From Marinobacter salexigens (GTDB lineage: Bacteria; Pseudomonadota; Gammaproteobacteria; Pseudomonadales; Oleiphilaceae): a stretch of 64,000 bases of DNA. The notes beneath the pieces are model-generated. The model saw only the letters and a program-made list of their open reading frames with translations. It made no database searches and was not told the DNA's origin. The DNA lies in the NCBI RefSeq assembly GCF_002806945.1, contig NZ_NIHC01000006.1, positions 186,001 to 250,000 on the forward strand, in the 5' to 3' direction. The position numbers and the translations under genes were made by a program. Shown here piece by piece: positions 36,864 to 46,778 of this stretch (position 1 is the stretch's first letter; each line of letters begins with the position of its first letter).

Positions 36864-37718
36864 TTAACTAAATACTACTGTCTTGTTTTCGAAGGTAATC
36901 ACGCGATCTTCAATATGAGAGCGCAATCCCCGGGCGAGAACATTTTTCTCTACATCCTTACCTAGGCGTACCATGTCTTCAATGGCATCACTGTGATTGA
37001 TACGGATTACGTCCTGCTCAATGATAGGCCCTTCATCAAGGTCCTGTGTCACGTAGTGGCAGGTAGCACCAATGAGCTTCACACCGCGGCTGTATGCCTG
37101 GTGGTATGGCCTCGCCCCGGCGAAGGATGGCAGGAAACTGTGGTGGATGTTGATCACCTTGCCAGCGTATTTAGCGCAAAGCTCTGCGGGCAAGATCTGC
37201 ATATAGCGGGCAAGCACGACCACATCGGCTTCGTAACTTTCGAAAAGTTCATCAACCTGAGCGAACGCCTCTTCGCGGTTCGCCTTGCTCACCGGAATGT
37301 GGTGGTATGGAATCCCGTGCCACTCGACCATACTGCGCAGGTCGTCATGATTAGAGATTACAGCGACTATTTCAGCGTTAATTTCATTGCTGTGCCAGCG
37401 GTACAAGAGGTCAGCCAGACAATGAGACTCCTTGCTGCACATGAGTATGACTTTTTTGGGCTGAGCCGAGTCTGCAATATGCCACTGCATATCAAACTCC
37501 CGGGCGATCGGCGCAAATGCAGCACGAAACTGCTCAAGGCCAAACGGAATAGAATCGGCCTTGATTTCGTGACGCATGAAAAACCAACCACTATGAGTGT
37601 CGGAGTGGTGGCTAGCTTCGGTTATCCAGCCATTATAAGTAGACAGAAAATTACTCACCTTGGCGACAATTCCAACCCCATCCGGGCAGGAAATCACAAG
37701 ACGGTAGGTATGCTCCAT
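36864..37718 (-). CDS. purU: Formyltetrahydrofolate deformylase
   Basis: This 284-residue enzyme hydrolyses 10-formyl-THF to THF and formate, supplying formate for PurT and balancing the one-carbon pool. An N-terminal ACT domain ('RLVISCPDGVGIVAKVSNFL') precedes the formyltransferase-like catalytic domain. The catalytic segment 'VINIHHSFLPSFAGARPYHQA' holds the histidine, and the aspartate lies in 'YVTQDLDEGPIIEQD'. All are intact and the length is typical. It diverges from ggt. Confidence 0.95.
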   Translation of the reverse strand: MEHTYRLVISCPDGVGIVAKVSNFLSTYNGWITEASHHSDTHSGWFFMRHEIKADSIPFGLEQFRAAFAPIAREFDMQWHIADSAQPKKVILMCSKESHCLADLLYRWHSNEINAEIVAVISNHDDLRSMVEWHGIPYHHIPVSKANREEAFAQVDELFESYEADVVVLARYMQILPAELCAKYAGKVINIHHSFLPSFAGARPYHQAYSRGVKLIGATCHYVTQDLDEGPIIEQDVIRINHSDAIEDMVRLGKDVEKNVLARGLRSHIEDRVITFENKTVVFS

Positions 37719-37887
37719 GAAAGCCTTTCCTTAACTGGCAAACGGGAAAGCAGATGCGACGAAAACGCTAGCCGGAAACGGCAGCCCGAACAGGAACCCG
37801 AGCAAAAACCAAGGTTAGACGGTACGCACCCTGTAAAATGACGGGCTATTATAGCCTATCTGAACATCAGAAACGAGGAATGGAGAC

Positions 37888-39666
37888 ATGGACAGACACC
37901 CGCACCCGCAATCATGGAAAACCCGGTTAAACGGACGCTCAGGGAGCCTGCGAGCGCGAACCCTGACAGCAGCTCTGACACTATGCCTTGCAACTCTTGC
38001 TATGCCGGCTTTCAGCCAGGCCATTCTGGAGGGGGAGCGATTCCATCCCGCCAGCGCCAGTAACGGCATGGTGGCAACCAGCCATACCCTCGCAACAGAA
38101 GTGGCACTCGAAGTACTGAAAAACGGAGGTAATGCTGTGGATGCTGCAGTAACGGCCGGATTCGCCCTTGCCGTTACCCAGCCAAGATCCGGAAACATCG
38201 GCGGTGGCGGCTTTATGCTGATATCCAAAGGTGACGGCACAGAGCCGGAAGCCATAGATTACCGTGAAAAAGCTCCCTCGGGCGCCACCGAAACCATGTA
38301 TCAGGATGAATCTGGAGAAGTAGTAAAGAACCGCAGCCGATTTACCCACCTCGCTGCAGGCGTCCCCGGTACCGTGGCAGGACTTGCTCTGGCTCTTGAA
38401 CGCCATGGCACCCTTTCCCTGAAACAGGCTCTGGCTCCAGCCATCAAACTTGCCCGTGATGGTTTTATTGTTCCGAAACGCTTTAGCGAAGGCCTGGAAC
38501 AAGCGCGAGAACGCCTCCAGCGCTGGCCTGCAACCCAAGCAACCTTTTACAAAGAAGACGGCTCCGCCTGGCAAGCTGGCGAGCGTTTTCGTCAACCGGA
38601 ACTGGCAGATACACTGCAACGTATTGCGGATGATGGCGTAAAAGGTTTTTACGAAGGCGAAACGGCAACGCTGATCGTTGAAGAAATGGAAAGGCACGGT
38701 GGCCTCATCACCCGGCAGGATCTTGAAAATTATCAGCCGGCTGTGCGCACCCCTGTGCATGGAAATTATCGGGGCTACGATATCTATTCCATGTCACCGC
38801 CCTCCTCTGGCGGCGCTCACATTGTGCAAATACTGAATGTACTTGAAGGCTACCCGATTTCAGAACTGGGCCACAACTCAGCAGATACGATTCACTATAT
38901 GGCCGAAGCCATGAAATTGGCCTATGCCGACCGTTCTGAGTATCTGGGCGATACGGATTATATAGACGTGCCCCTGAAAGGCCTGACCAGCAAATCTTAC
39001 GCGGAAGAATTACGGGAAGGCATCAAACCGGGTAAGGCCCGACCAGCAAGCGAGGTTCGCCACGGCCAGCCAGCAAGCTACGAAAGCCCTGAAACCACCC
39101 ACTTTTCAGTGGTGGACAAATGGGGCAATGCCGTCTCAAACACTTACACTATCAACTTTAGCTACGGTTCGGGCATTACTGTGCAGGGCGCTGGCTTCCT
39201 GCTCAATAACGAAATGGACGATTTCAGCGCCAAACCAGGGGTACCCAACGCCTACGGCCTGATTGGTGGCGCGGCAAACAAGATAGAGCCAGGCAAGCGC
39301 ATGCTCAGCTCCATGTCCCCCACCATCGTTCGCAAAGGCGACCGCAACTTCCTGGTCACCGGCAGCCCCGGTGGTTCTCGCATTATCACCACCACCTTGC
39401 AGGTGATCATGAACGTAATTGACCACGACATGAATATACAAACCGCCGTTAATGCACCCCGCATCCATCACCAATGGCTTCCGGATGAAATCCGGGTTGA
39501 GCAAGGGATCAGCAAAGACACAGTGCGCCTGTTGGAAAGCCGTGGCCACAAGGTGGTGACCAACTCGGCTATGGGGGCTATTCAGAGTATCATGATAAGC
39601 GAAGATGGCATTTTGTACGGTGGTGCCGACCCGAGGCGCAGTACTTCCTCGGCTATGGGCTACTGA
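37888..39666 (+). CDS. ggt: Gamma-glutamyltranspeptidase, periplasmic
   Basis: This 592-residue Ntn hydrolase is secreted to the periplasm and cleaves itself into two subunits to hydrolyse glutathione and related gamma-glutamyl compounds. The signal peptide ends near 'AMPAFSQA'. The large subunit holds 'AVDAAVTAGFALAVTQPRSG' and the glutamate-binding 'GGGGFML'-like segment 'NIGGGGFML'. The nucleophile is the threonine in 'SPETTHFSVVDKWGNAV', where autocleavage is expected. The oxyanion segment is 'VTGSPGGSRIITT'. The gene is monocistronic and well separated from purU. It is complete. Confidence 0.96.
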   Translation: MDRHPHPQSWKTRLNGRSGSLRARTLTAALTLCLATLAMPAFSQAILEGERFHPASASNGMVATSHTLATEVALEVLKNGGNAVDAAVTAGFALAVTQPRSGNIGGGGFMLISKGDGTEPEAIDYREKAPSGATETMYQDESGEVVKNRSRFTHLAAGVPGTVAGLALALERHGTLSLKQALAPAIKLARDGFIVPKRFSEGLEQARERLQRWPATQATFYKEDGSAWQAGERFRQPELADTLQRIADDGVKGFYEGETATLIVEEMERHGGLITRQDLENYQPAVRTPVHGNYRGYDIYSMSPPSSGGAHIVQILNVLEGYPISELGHNSADTIHYMAEAMKLAYADRSEYLGDTDYIDVPLKGLTSKSYAEELREGIKPGKARPASEVRHGQPASYESPETTHFSVVDKWGNAVSNTYTINFSYGSGITVQGAGFLLNNEMDDFSAKPGVPNAYGLIGGAANKIEPGKRMLSSMSPTIVRKGDRNFLVTGSPGGSRIITTTLQVIMNVIDHDMNIQTAVNAPRIHHQWLPDEIRVEQGISKDTVRLLESRGHKVVTNSAMGAIQSIMISEDGILYGGADPRRSTSSAMGY

Positions 39667-39717
39667 TAGAGTCACCATTGGGCAATGCATTTCTGAACAC
39701 GAAAGCTGGAGGCATTT

Positions 39718-39966
39718 ATGTTCCTGTCTGTACAACTGAGCTGTTATCCACTCAAGGATGAATACAAGCAACCCATCTGGGATCTGATCGCCCGGCTGGA
39801 AGAGACTGGTTTGCAAGTTGTTGCCGGTCGCATGAGTACCGAAATTTTCGGTGAGTACGACGAGGTTATGAAAGTACTCTCCGACACTATGAAATGGTCA
39901 TTCGAGACCTATGGCAAGTCCGTTTTCGTGGCCAAGATCATGGAGGGTGACCGGAGACCAAAATGA
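39718..39966 (+). CDS. YkoF/MTH1187-like thiamine- or pyrimidine-binding protein
   Basis: This 82-residue protein has the ferredoxin-like fold sequence of the YkoF/MTH1187 family: '[20 protein letters not shown]' followed by '[20 protein letters not shown]' and '[16 protein letters not shown]'. The family binds thiamine or its hydroxymethylpyrimidine moiety. Its TGA overlaps the ATG of the FtsH-like gene as ATGA, so the two are coupled. The ligand is not settled from sequence. No thiamine biosynthesis or transport gene is nearby. Confidence 0.75.
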   Translation: MFLSVQLSCYPLKDEYKQPIWDLIARLEETGLQVVAGRMSTEIFGEYDEVMKVLSDTMKWSFETYGKSVFVAKIMEGDRRPK

Positions 39967-41870
39967 CCAATCCCAACCGTTCCGGAAACCAGACGCCACC
40001 CGCTGAACAAAAGCCGGAGATACCCAGGCAGTATTCATTTCTCTGGTTCAGCGCTGCTATTTTCCTGGTGTTTATGTGGCTACAGGACAGTGGCACACCA
40101 AAACTCCGGGAAATGGCCTATTCCGAATTCAAAACCGCAGTCACCAACAACCAGATTTCTGAGGTAACACTCAAGGAAGAGACAATAACCGGCCTGTTCA
40201 GCGATCAGGGCAGAACGTCTCTGAGTTCTGGTGACAGCATGCAGGGCTCAAGCCCCGGATTCAACACCATCCGGCCGCCCATGGATGACCCGGAACTGCT
40301 CACCCTGTTGGAGGCCCACGAGGTCACCATCCGAGCCCAGTCTTCAGGCCTACTGTGGTGGCAGGAAATGATTCGTGGCTTCCTGCCCTGGATCTTGCTT
40401 CTCGCGCTGATGTACTGGTTCTGGGGGTCGGCACAGAAACGCATGATGCAGGGCGGCGGGATGTTTAATCACGGCCAGTCGAAAGCCCGCAGGGCTGAGA
40501 AAGAAACCTCCACTACAACGTTGAATGACGTGGCCGGCATTGAATCCGCCAAGCGGGAAATCGCAGAGATTATCGACTTTCTGAAGTCCCCGGGAAAGTA
40601 CCGGGCTTTGGGTGCATCCATGCCCAAAGGCGTTCTTTTGGTAGGCCCGCCAGGGACAGGTAAAACTCTGCTTGCCCGCGCCATCGCCGGGGAAGCAGAG
40701 GTGCCCTTTTTCAGCGTGAGCGCCTCGGAATTTATTGAGATGTTTGTGGGCGTGGGAGCTTCAAGGGTTCGGGACATGTTTGCGAATGCTCGCAAGGAAG
40801 CGCCAGCGCTGATTTTCATTGATGAACTGGATGCCATTGGTCGCTCTCGAGGCGCTGGACTGGGAGGCGGGAACGATGAGCGGGAGCAAACGCTGAATCA
40901 GATTCTTACAGAAATGGACGGTTTCGAATCTCATGAAAACATTCTGGTATTGGCGGCCACCAACCGCCCGGATGTACTGGACAGCGCCCTGCTAAGGCCT
41001 GGCCGTTTCGACCGCAAGATTACCCTGGATCTGCCACATAAGGATGCACGTGACGCCATTCTTGCGGTACACGTACGCAAAGTCCCCCTGGCCGCTGATG
41101 TAGACCTGGAACAACTGGCCGCCCGCACCATTGGCTTTTCCGGTGCCGATCTGAAAAACCTGGTAAATGAAGCCGCCTTGACAGCCGCCCGGGAAGATCT
41201 GAAAGAAGTCACGGCTCGCTGCTTTGAGGTTGCCCGGGATCGTATTGTTCTGGGAGAGAAACGCGATGCAAGGCTGTCGCCGGAAGAACGCGAAGTCGTG
41301 GCCTACCACGAGAGCGGTCACGCCATCATGGCTTATTACATGCCAAAGGCCGACCCCCTCACCCGGGTAACAATCATTCCCCACGGCATGGCTTTGGGCG
41401 TTACGGAGCAAACGCCCACAGAAGACCGCTACAACTACTCTGAAAGCTATCTCAGAGACCGCATCAAAGTGATGCTCGGCGGGCGTGCTGCGGAAAAGAT
41501 AATCTACGGCGAAGTAACCACCGGGGCCCAGAGTGATCTCAAGGAGGCTACCAAGCTGATCCGCCGGATGATTGGCCAATGGGGCATGAACGAAAAGATC
41601 GGCCCAGTGGGCCTCAGCATTGGCGAGGAACACGTATTCCTGGGCCGTGAAATGGGCTCAAGCCGGGAGTACAGCGAGAAGATGGCAGAGTTGATAGACG
41701 CTGAAATCCAGGCAGAGCTTCTGGCCATGGAGGCAGCCACCATAGAATTCCTGACGGAGCACAGGGATCAACTCGAAGCCCTGGCCAAGGCCGTGCTCAA
41801 GAAGGAAAATCTATCGGCAGAAGAGATTGAAAAAGTCCTTAGCGAGGAGGCTACCCGTAAAATCGCCTGA
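39963..41870 (+). CDS. FtsH-type membrane AAA metalloprotease
   Basis: This 635-residue protein has one membrane helix near residues 25-40 ('[16 protein letters not shown]'), a periplasmic part, a second helix near 140-158 ('[16 protein letters not shown]'), then an AAA domain: Walker A GPPGTGKT around 227, Walker B '[12 protein letters not shown]' and the SRH '[20 protein letters not shown]'. The zinc site HESGH is at about 449-453. All are intact. It ends soon after the protease domain, without the glutamine-rich tail of many FtsH proteins. It follows the YkoF-like gene with an ATGA overlap. The neighbourhood is not that of the standard ftsH (rlmE-ftsH-folP), so this is probably a second FtsH paralogue; that is inference. 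Confidence 0.9.
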   Translation: MTNPNRSGNQTPPAEQKPEIPRQYSFLWFSAAIFLVFMWLQDSGTPKLREMAYSEFKTAVTNNQISEVTLKEETITGLFSDQGRTSLSSGDSMQGSSPGFNTIRPPMDDPELLTLLEAHEVTIRAQSSGLLWWQEMIRGFLPWILLLALMYWFWGSAQKRMMQGGGMFNHGQSKARRAEKETSTTTLNDVAGIESAKREIAEIIDFLKSPGKYRALGASMPKGVLLVGPPGTGKTLLARAIAGEAEVPFFSVSASEFIEMFVGVGASRVRDMFANARKEAPALIFIDELDAIGRSRGAGLGGGNDEREQTLNQILTEMDGFESHENILVLAATNRPDVLDSALLRPGRFDRKITLDLPHKDARDAILAVHVRKVPLAADVDLEQLAARTIGFSGADLKNLVNEAALTAAREDLKEVTARCFEVARDRIVLGEKRDARLSPEEREVVAYHESGHAIMAYYMPKADPLTRVTIIPHGMALGVTEQTPTEDRYNYSESYLRDRIKVMLGGRAAEKIIYGEVTTGAQSDLKEATKLIRRMIGQWGMNEKIGPVGLSIGEEHVFLGREMGSSREYSEKMAELIDAEIQAELLAMEAATIEFLTEHRDQLEALAKAVLKKENLSAEEIEKVLSEEATRKIA

Positions 41871-41897
41871 CCTCCCTGAAGGACTCACTTTCGATCC

Positions 41898-42623
41898 TCA
41901 GACCTGCGTAACCAGCATGTCACTGAACAACGCCAGGCAAAAGCCGATCACCGCACCAAGCGGTGGCCCCCAGTGCTTGTCCAATCGGGACTGGGGCGCA
42001 ATATCCTGGAAAATCAGGTACAGAATCCCGCCTGATGCCACCAGCATGATGGTTCCAAGAACCACAGGTTGTCCAGATAGGAAAAAATACCCTGAAAGGC
42101 CTGCAATGGGCCCCGCCGCCGCAAGGCCTGTCATCACAGTGAGGGTCTTTTTTGGGGTATAGCCAGGTTTGTCACGGAATTCACGGTAGGCATTAAAGCC
42201 TTCAGGCAGGTTTTGCATCGCGATCAGCACGGCCATCAAAGGCGCAAGACTCGGGTTAACGATGATCAGCCCACCCAGGGCGGCGGCTTCTGGTACAAAA
42301 TCCAGCATCACACCCATTAACTGTGGCGATTCCCGGTGATGAACGCCAAGCATTCGCTCAATCCAGAAAAACAACACGCCGCCAGCAAGGATTGCGGGGA
42401 TAGCCCAGAACGAATTACCGATGCTTGTCTGCCCTTCCGGTATCAGAACAATGGTCACTGCACCGAGTAAAATGCCACCACCCAAGGCGATCAGAAAGTG
42501 CCGAAACTCCTGCTCCAGCCAGTTGGGGCCAATGCGCTCAACCCTTGCCAGTAACCCCCCAAGTGGGATGCAGATACCGGCAAGCGCTGTTAGAGCAACA
42601 ATGTAAACAATGTCAGAGATCAT
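41898..42623 (-). CDS. ZIP family metal transporter
   Basis: This 241-residue membrane protein has about eight hydrophobic helices. The metal-binding helix features of ZIP proteins are seen as 'DFVPEAAALGG' and 'AMQNLPEGFNAY', the second being the family 'H/QNxPEG' motif, with glutamine instead of histidine. A GGG-rich loop, 'ALGGGILLGAVTIVLIPEG', lies near residue 50. It imports or moves divalent cations such as zinc or iron. I chose ATG 42623; the in-frame TTG one codon earlier is less likely. It converges with the FtsH-like gene, 27 bases away. Confidence 0.88.
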   Translation of the reverse strand: MISDIVYIVALTALAGICIPLGGLLARVERIGPNWLEQEFRHFLIALGGGILLGAVTIVLIPEGQTSIGNSFWAIPAILAGGVLFFWIERMLGVHHRESPQLMGVMLDFVPEAAALGGLIIVNPSLAPLMAVLIAMQNLPEGFNAYREFRDKPGYTPKKTLTVMTGLAAAGPIAGLSGYFFLSGQPVVLGTIMLVASGGILYLIFQDIAPQSRLDKHWGPPLGAVIGFCLALFSDMLVTQV

Positions 42624-42645
42624 CAATAAAACCTGGATTGATTAA

Positions 42646-43527
42646 TCAGGAATCCTCGTTGTCCCCACCAAGCTTATCCTGGGTCTTGTGCTCAAAGTCA
42701 CTCGCATCGTGGCGTTCATGCAGTTGGGTTTCAGGCTCACCCCAAGCGCGGTTCACCATTCGCCCACGCTGAACAGCCGGCCGCTTTTTAAGCTCCAGTG
42801 CCCAACGCATCACATTGGTATAGGTATGCGCCTCAAGAAATTCTGCAGCATCGTATACCGCGTTAGTTACCAGTGCGCCATACCAGGGCCAGATAGCCAT
42901 ATCGGCAATGGTGTATTCGTCACCAGCAACAAACCGATTGTTGGCTAGCTGCCTATCCAGAACATCCAACTGTCGCTTCACTTCCATGGTGTAGCGGTTA
43001 ATCGGATACTCGTACTTCTCAGGGGCATAGGCAAAAAAGTGCCCGAAGCCGCCGCCTACAAATGCCGCACTGCCCATCTGCCAGAACAGCCAGTTAAGGG
43101 TTTCGGTGCGCCCTTGGATATCCGATGGCAGAAACCGATCAAATTTTTCCGCCAGATAAAGCAGTATGGAACCTGATTCAAATACGCGAACAGCAGGATC
43201 CTGAGACCTGTCCATCAGCGCAGGTATCTTCGAGTTGGGGTTCACATCCACAAAGCCGCTACTGAACTGCTCACCCTCATTAATGCGGACGATCCAGGCA
43301 TCGTACTCTGCCTCTCTGACACCCAGCTCCAGCAGCTCTTCCAGCATTATCGTAACTTTCACACCGTTTGGTGTAGCCAGCGAATAGAGCTGGAAAGGGT
43401 GTTTTCCAACCGGCAGATCTTTCTCGTGTGTAGGGCCTGCCATGGGGCGGTTAATATTCGCAAAAGCACCACCACTGGCTGAATCCCACTTCCAGACCTT
43501 GGGCGGGATATAACTGGCATCGCTCAT
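42646..43527 (-). CDS. yghU: YghU-like glutathione S-transferase / disulfide-bond oxidoreductase
   Basis: This 293-residue cytoplasmic protein belongs to the Nu-class GST group that binds two glutathiones and reduces disulfides. Its N-terminal extension ('YIPPKVWKWD', 'GGAFANINRPMAGPTHEKDL') is the group signature. The thioredoxin-fold domain follows ('HPFQLYSLATPNGVKVTIML'), with 'PNSKIPALMD' and 'ESGSILLYLAEKF' for glutathione binding, then the helical C-terminal domain ('DEYTIADMAIWPWYG'). The start has AAGGAG nine bases upstream. It lies in a leftward group with the ZIP gene 22 bases downstream. Confidence 0.92.
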   Translation of the reverse strand: MSDASYIPPKVWKWDSASGGAFANINRPMAGPTHEKDLPVGKHPFQLYSLATPNGVKVTIMLEELLELGVREAEYDAWIVRINEGEQFSSGFVDVNPNSKIPALMDRSQDPAVRVFESGSILLYLAEKFDRFLPSDIQGRTETLNWLFWQMGSAAFVGGGFGHFFAYAPEKYEYPINRYTMEVKRQLDVLDRQLANNRFVAGDEYTIADMAIWPWYGALVTNAVYDAAEFLEAHTYTNVMRWALELKKRPAVQRGRMVNRAWGEPETQLHERHDASDFEHKTQDKLGGDNEDS

Positions 43528-43590
43528 ACTATTGGGCTCCTTGGCTACTGTTTATTTTCTAACGAAACTGTCTATGCTGAAACCCGCTCT

Positions 43591-43893
43591 TTAATGAGGG
43601 CCGCCATTAATTTCTGACAACGTCTCGTTTACATCAAAAATCTTGGCATTCACTTTTTCAACACCAAGCCCTTTGAGTCTGGCGGTGTGTTTCTCGAGAT
43701 AGGCTTGAGCTGTCTCTTCGGTTTTAAAAAGATAGATGCCACCTGCATCTTTCTCTGAGGCATTCTCTGTCCAGATTTTCCAGATAAACCCGGGCTCCTC
43801 ATTGATGGAAGCGGCGAGGCCTTTCAAAGCTTCGGCCATTTCTTCACCGAATGGACCAGAGAATGGAAAGTCGACCTGTAATAATTTTGCCAT
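43591..43893 (-). CDS. YdhR-like small putative monooxygenase (ABM-fold)
   Basis: This 100-residue protein matches the YdhR family: '[16 protein letters not shown]' at the start, '[14 protein letters not shown]' and '[19 protein letters not shown]' in the middle. The fold is a dimeric ferredoxin-like barrel related to antibiotic-biosynthesis monooxygenases. The reaction is not established. It precedes yghU on the same strand with 63 bases between them, so co-transcription is likely, which would fit a role in detoxification. Confidence 0.87.
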   Translation of the reverse strand: MAKLLQVDFPFSGPFGEEMAEALKGLAASINEEPGFIWKIWTENASEKDAGGIYLFKTEETAQAYLEKHTARLKGLGVEKVNAKIFDVNETLSEINGGPH

Positions 43894-44018
43894 CTGATAG
43901 AACTCCTGTTTTCGGCAGACACTGCCATAATATTTGGTACGCGGATAAATTGTTCCGTCGATAAGACGACAATGCCTAACCCACTAATAAAGCCACTTCA
44001 GTACTACGGAGGTATCTC

Positions 44019-44192
44019 ATGCCAATGATAGGGTGGATTTTTATACTCGTCGCCTTGGGCCTGGTCTTGGGTAGCTTATTCATGCTTCGGGATTCAGCCA
44101 GCAAAATGCATATCCCGAAAGACAAGCTGGAGAAAATCCGCAAGCGCAAAGCGGAACTTGAAGCCCAAGAGAAAAAAGACGATCAGTGGTAA
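44019..44192 (+). CDS. Small membrane protein, DUF2897-like
   Basis: This is a 57-residue protein. GGAGG lies six bases before ATG 44019. A single membrane helix (residues about 4-23: '[20 protein letters not shown]') is followed by a highly charged tail ('[19 protein letters not shown]'), likely cytoplasmic and helical. This matches my memory of the DUF2897 family of gammaproteobacteria, whose function is unknown. Its 3' end overlaps the 3' end of phhB on the other strand by ten bases, so both stop regions are shared and no terminator separates them. Confidence 0.75.
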   Translation: MPMIGWIFILVALGLVLGSLFMLRDSASKMHIPKDKLEKIRKRKAELEAQEKKDDQW

Positions 44193-44521
44193 GCCGAGTC
44201 TGTTCTCGCGGCCATGATAAAATCGTTTTTGTGCAGCCCACCGATTGCGTGGGTCCACCAGCTTACGGTTGCCTTACCGTATTCCAGCAAGATGGCCGGG
44301 TGATGATTTTCAGCCTCAGCCAGCTCTCCCACTTTGTTGGTAAAAGCCAAGGCTTGAGAAAAGTTTTTGAACTTAAATATGCGGCTTAGCTGTTCTTCAC
44401 CATCGACGCTGAGAATTTCCCAGTCCTGAACGCTTTTATGCAGCGACCGCTTCTCGTCATCAGTTACCTTGGGGGCGTTTGCATTACACGCCTCACAAGG
44501 CTGTTCAGCCAGTCCACTCAT
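44183..44521 (-). CDS. phhB: Pterin-4a-carbinolamine dehydratase
   Basis: This 112-residue enzyme recycles the hydroxylated pterin formed by phenylalanine hydroxylase; in some bacteria it also supports other roles. The family histidines are seen in '[21 protein letters not shown]', shown in short as NHHP...W.TH, and '[19 protein letters not shown]'. I chose ATG 44521 because GGAGG lies six bases upstream and the N-terminus then fits. No phhA (phenylalanine hydroxylase) gene is in the window. It converges with the small DUF2897-like gene. Confidence 0.93.
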   Translation of the reverse strand: MSGLAEQPCEACNANAPKVTDDEKRSLHKSVQDWEILSVDGEEQLSRIFKFKNFSQALAFTNKVGELAEAENHHPAILLEYGKATVSWWTHAIGGLHKNDFIMAARTDSAYH

Positions 44522-44625
44522 GCAATACCTCCGATCTGATATCCGAGTTTTTTCCGCTACATACTTTATAACATGGGCCCGGTCAGTCATTTTATCAACT
44601 GGTGTCTTGAAATCAGCGCGTCTTC

Positions 44626-44653
44626 GGAATACTGTATATTTAAACAGTATTCC
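44626..44653 (+). promoter_or_regulatory. LexA (SOS) box upstream of imuA
   Basis: The core CTGTATATTTAAACAG (44632-44647) fits the CTGT-N8-ACAG LexA consensus. Outside it the symmetry continues as GGAATA / TATTCC, giving a 28-base near-perfect palindrome, with mismatches only in the centre. It ends 11 bases before the imuA ATG, so bound LexA would cover the promoter or start of transcription. Confidence 0.93.
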
Positions 44654-44664
44654 GAGATTGCACC

Positions 44665-45354
44665 ATGAGCGAGCTTCTTAACACGCTAATGAAAGATGCC
44701 CGTGTCTGGCAGGGGCACAGGCATAACAAAACCACTCAAGCGGCAGAACCGACCGGTTATCAGGCGCTGGACAACCAACTCGGAGGGCTTGGCTGGCCCC
44801 GAGGCGCTTTGAGCGAGTGCTTACTGGATGCACTCGGTATTGGCGAATTGACTCTGTTAATGCCGCTGATGCAGAAGTTGTCGCAGGCCGGAAAGACCGT
44901 GTTCTGGCTAAATCCGCCACATACGCCCTATGCCCCGGCACTGGCACGGGAAGGTATCAAGCTGGATCAGGTCATCATGGTTCACACTGAAGACAAAGGC
45001 GACATCCTATGGACTCTGGAAAACTGCCTGCGCTCCCCGGTTACCGGCCTGGTTATAGCCTGGCCAGGCAAACTGGCCGCCCGGGAAATCCGGCGTTTGC
45101 AACTGGCTGCTGAGGCCGGAAGCAATGTGTGCGTGCTTTTCCGTGAGCGCCACTACGCCGAACAGAACTCCCCGGCAGCCTTACGCCTTGACCTGGTGCC
45201 TGACGACCAACAGGGCCTGAAAGTGAATGTGGTAAAACGCCGTGGCAGCTGGCCAGGCCAGCGTTGTTCGCTGGCAATGACTCACCGGGCCGGCCTGCTT
45301 CATCATGAATCACCCCGGGTGGTTCAAGGCCCCTGGCCCGTAGCAGCACGGTAA
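44665..45354 (+). CDS. imuA: ImuA, RecA-like accessory protein of SOS mutagenesis
   Basis: This 229-residue protein has a RecA-fold sequence that lacks a working P-loop: the expected GxxGxGKT is replaced by '[19 protein letters not shown]'. The Walker-B-like segment '[20 protein letters not shown]' is also degenerate. That pattern is known for ImuA. It cooperates with ImuB and DnaE2 in damage-induced translesion synthesis. It lies 11 bases behind a LexA box and 5 bases before imuB, the first of a three-gene operon. Confidence 0.9.
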   Translation: MSELLNTLMKDARVWQGHRHNKTTQAAEPTGYQALDNQLGGLGWPRGALSECLLDALGIGELTLLMPLMQKLSQAGKTVFWLNPPHTPYAPALAREGIKLDQVIMVHTEDKGDILWTLENCLRSPVTGLVIAWPGKLAAREIRRLQLAAEAGSNVCVLFRERHYAEQNSPAALRLDLVPDDQQGLKVNVVKRRGSWPGQRCSLAMTHRAGLLHHESPRVVQGPWPVAAR

Positions 45355-45359
45355 TCTTC

Positions 45360-46778
45360 ATGCTTTGGTTGCACCTGCACTTCCCTCACCTATTGCTGGA
45401 TCACATTCGCCATTCCGGTGAAAGCGTCGCTGCCCTGGTGATTGTTGAGGGCTCCGGGCAGACAGTAATGCAAGCCTGTCAAACTGCCAGAAATCTGGGC
45501 GTGAAGGTTGGCATGCGACTGAAAACAGCGATTAGCCTTGTGCCGGATTTGGGAATAGTAAGGGCAGACCAGCCACAAGAAGCCCGCATTCTGGAAGACC
45601 AGGCCTGCTGGCTGTACCGCTATGCAGCTCATATTGTGCTGGTGCCGCCTGACGGACTGCTGGCTGAAATCGGCAGTCTGCAGCGGATGTACGGCGGCCT
45701 TCCGGCTGTTTGGCGAACAATAGAAGAAGTTCTACACGAGCGTCAGCTTACCGCCTGGGTAGGCATTGGCCACACACCGCTAGCCGCGAGACTGATCGCT
45801 CGCAATGGATTGGGCGAGTGCTCATCCGATACAGGGCGCATCCTTCAGATTCTGGGCAAAATGCCACTGTTGGCTGCGGAATTTGACGGGCGCACCTGCA
45901 CACGCCTGCAACGGCTTGGTCTGACTACCCTGGGGGAAGTATTCAACTTACCTCCAACAGAGATGGCGCGCAGACTGTCGCCGGAAACCCTTGCCTATAT
46001 CCAGAAAATTCAGGGGGCCAGACCAGACCCACAAGCATCCTGGCAGCCGCCTCACTACTTCCGGCAACAAGCAGACTTTATACAGGATATTGAGCACTCA
46101 CAGGGATTGCTTTTCCCCTTGCGCCGCATGCTTGCTGAGCTGGAAAAAGATCTGTGTTGGCGCCAGCAGGATACCGATTGCTTGCTGCTGGCGCTTCAAC
46201 ACAGACACGGAGAACCAACGCACCTGCGCATTCGCACATCTGGCCCCGAACATCGCGCGGAGGCCTTTCTCAACCTGATCAGCCTGCGGTTGGAACAACA
46301 GCCATTCCAGGCTCCGGTCACATCTCTGCGCCTGACGGTTAAACGGTTTCTCGAGCAGGAAGTACCCGGCGGGCAGGACCTGCTCGGCGAAAGCCAGGAT
46401 CTGAATGAAGCCTGGCATACCCTGATGAGCCGCTTGCAGGCAAGGCTTGGGGACACCGCACTCACACAACTCTCGCCCAAACCAGATCACCGGCCTGAGC
46501 GTGCGTGGCGCACCTCGGAAGTACGGCCACCAAGCCGCGCAACAACAGCCTCAGCAGACCAGCTGCCCCGCCGCCCTCTGTGGCTTCTACAAGGCCCACA
46601 ACCACTTACAGAAACTCCGAAAGCATGGTTTACAGGCCCGGAAAGGATCAGCGGCGGCTGGTGGGATGGCCAACGTGTACAACGGGATTATTACATTGCC
46701 CAGCTGAGTAACGGGCAACTGGCGTGGGTATTCCGGGATATGCGGGAAGGTTGGTTCATACATGGATGGTTTGGCTGA
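45360..46778 (+). CDS. imuB: ImuB, catalytically inactive Y-family polymerase-like protein
   Basis: This 472-residue protein has the fold of Y-family polymerases but not their catalytic acids. Where active enzymes have an N-terminal 'D.D.F' it reads 'MLWLHLHFPHLL', and the 'S.DE' segment is replaced by 'LLAEIGSL'. A little finger-like region and the C-terminal signature 'ISGGWWDGQRVQRDYYIAQ' with 'HGWFG' at the end mark ImuB. It acts as a hub that connects DnaE2 with the sliding clamp. A plain clamp-binding QxxLxF motif could not be fixed by eye. The stop overlaps the dnaE2 start as TGATG. Confidence 0.93.
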   Translation: MLWLHLHFPHLLLDHIRHSGESVAALVIVEGSGQTVMQACQTARNLGVKVGMRLKTAISLVPDLGIVRADQPQEARILEDQACWLYRYAAHIVLVPPDGLLAEIGSLQRMYGGLPAVWRTIEEVLHERQLTAWVGIGHTPLAARLIARNGLGECSSDTGRILQILGKMPLLAAEFDGRTCTRLQRLGLTTLGEVFNLPPTEMARRLSPETLAYIQKIQGARPDPQASWQPPHYFRQQADFIQDIEHSQGLLFPLRRMLAELEKDLCWRQQDTDCLLLALQHRHGEPTHLRIRTSGPEHRAEAFLNLISLRLEQQPFQAPVTSLRLTVKRFLEQEVPGGQDLLGESQDLNEAWHTLMSRLQARLGDTALTQLSPKPDHRPERAWRTSEVRPPSRATTASADQLPRRPLWLLQGPQPLTETPKAWFTGPERISGGWWDGQRVQRDYYIAQLSNGQLAWVFRDMREGWFIHGWFG

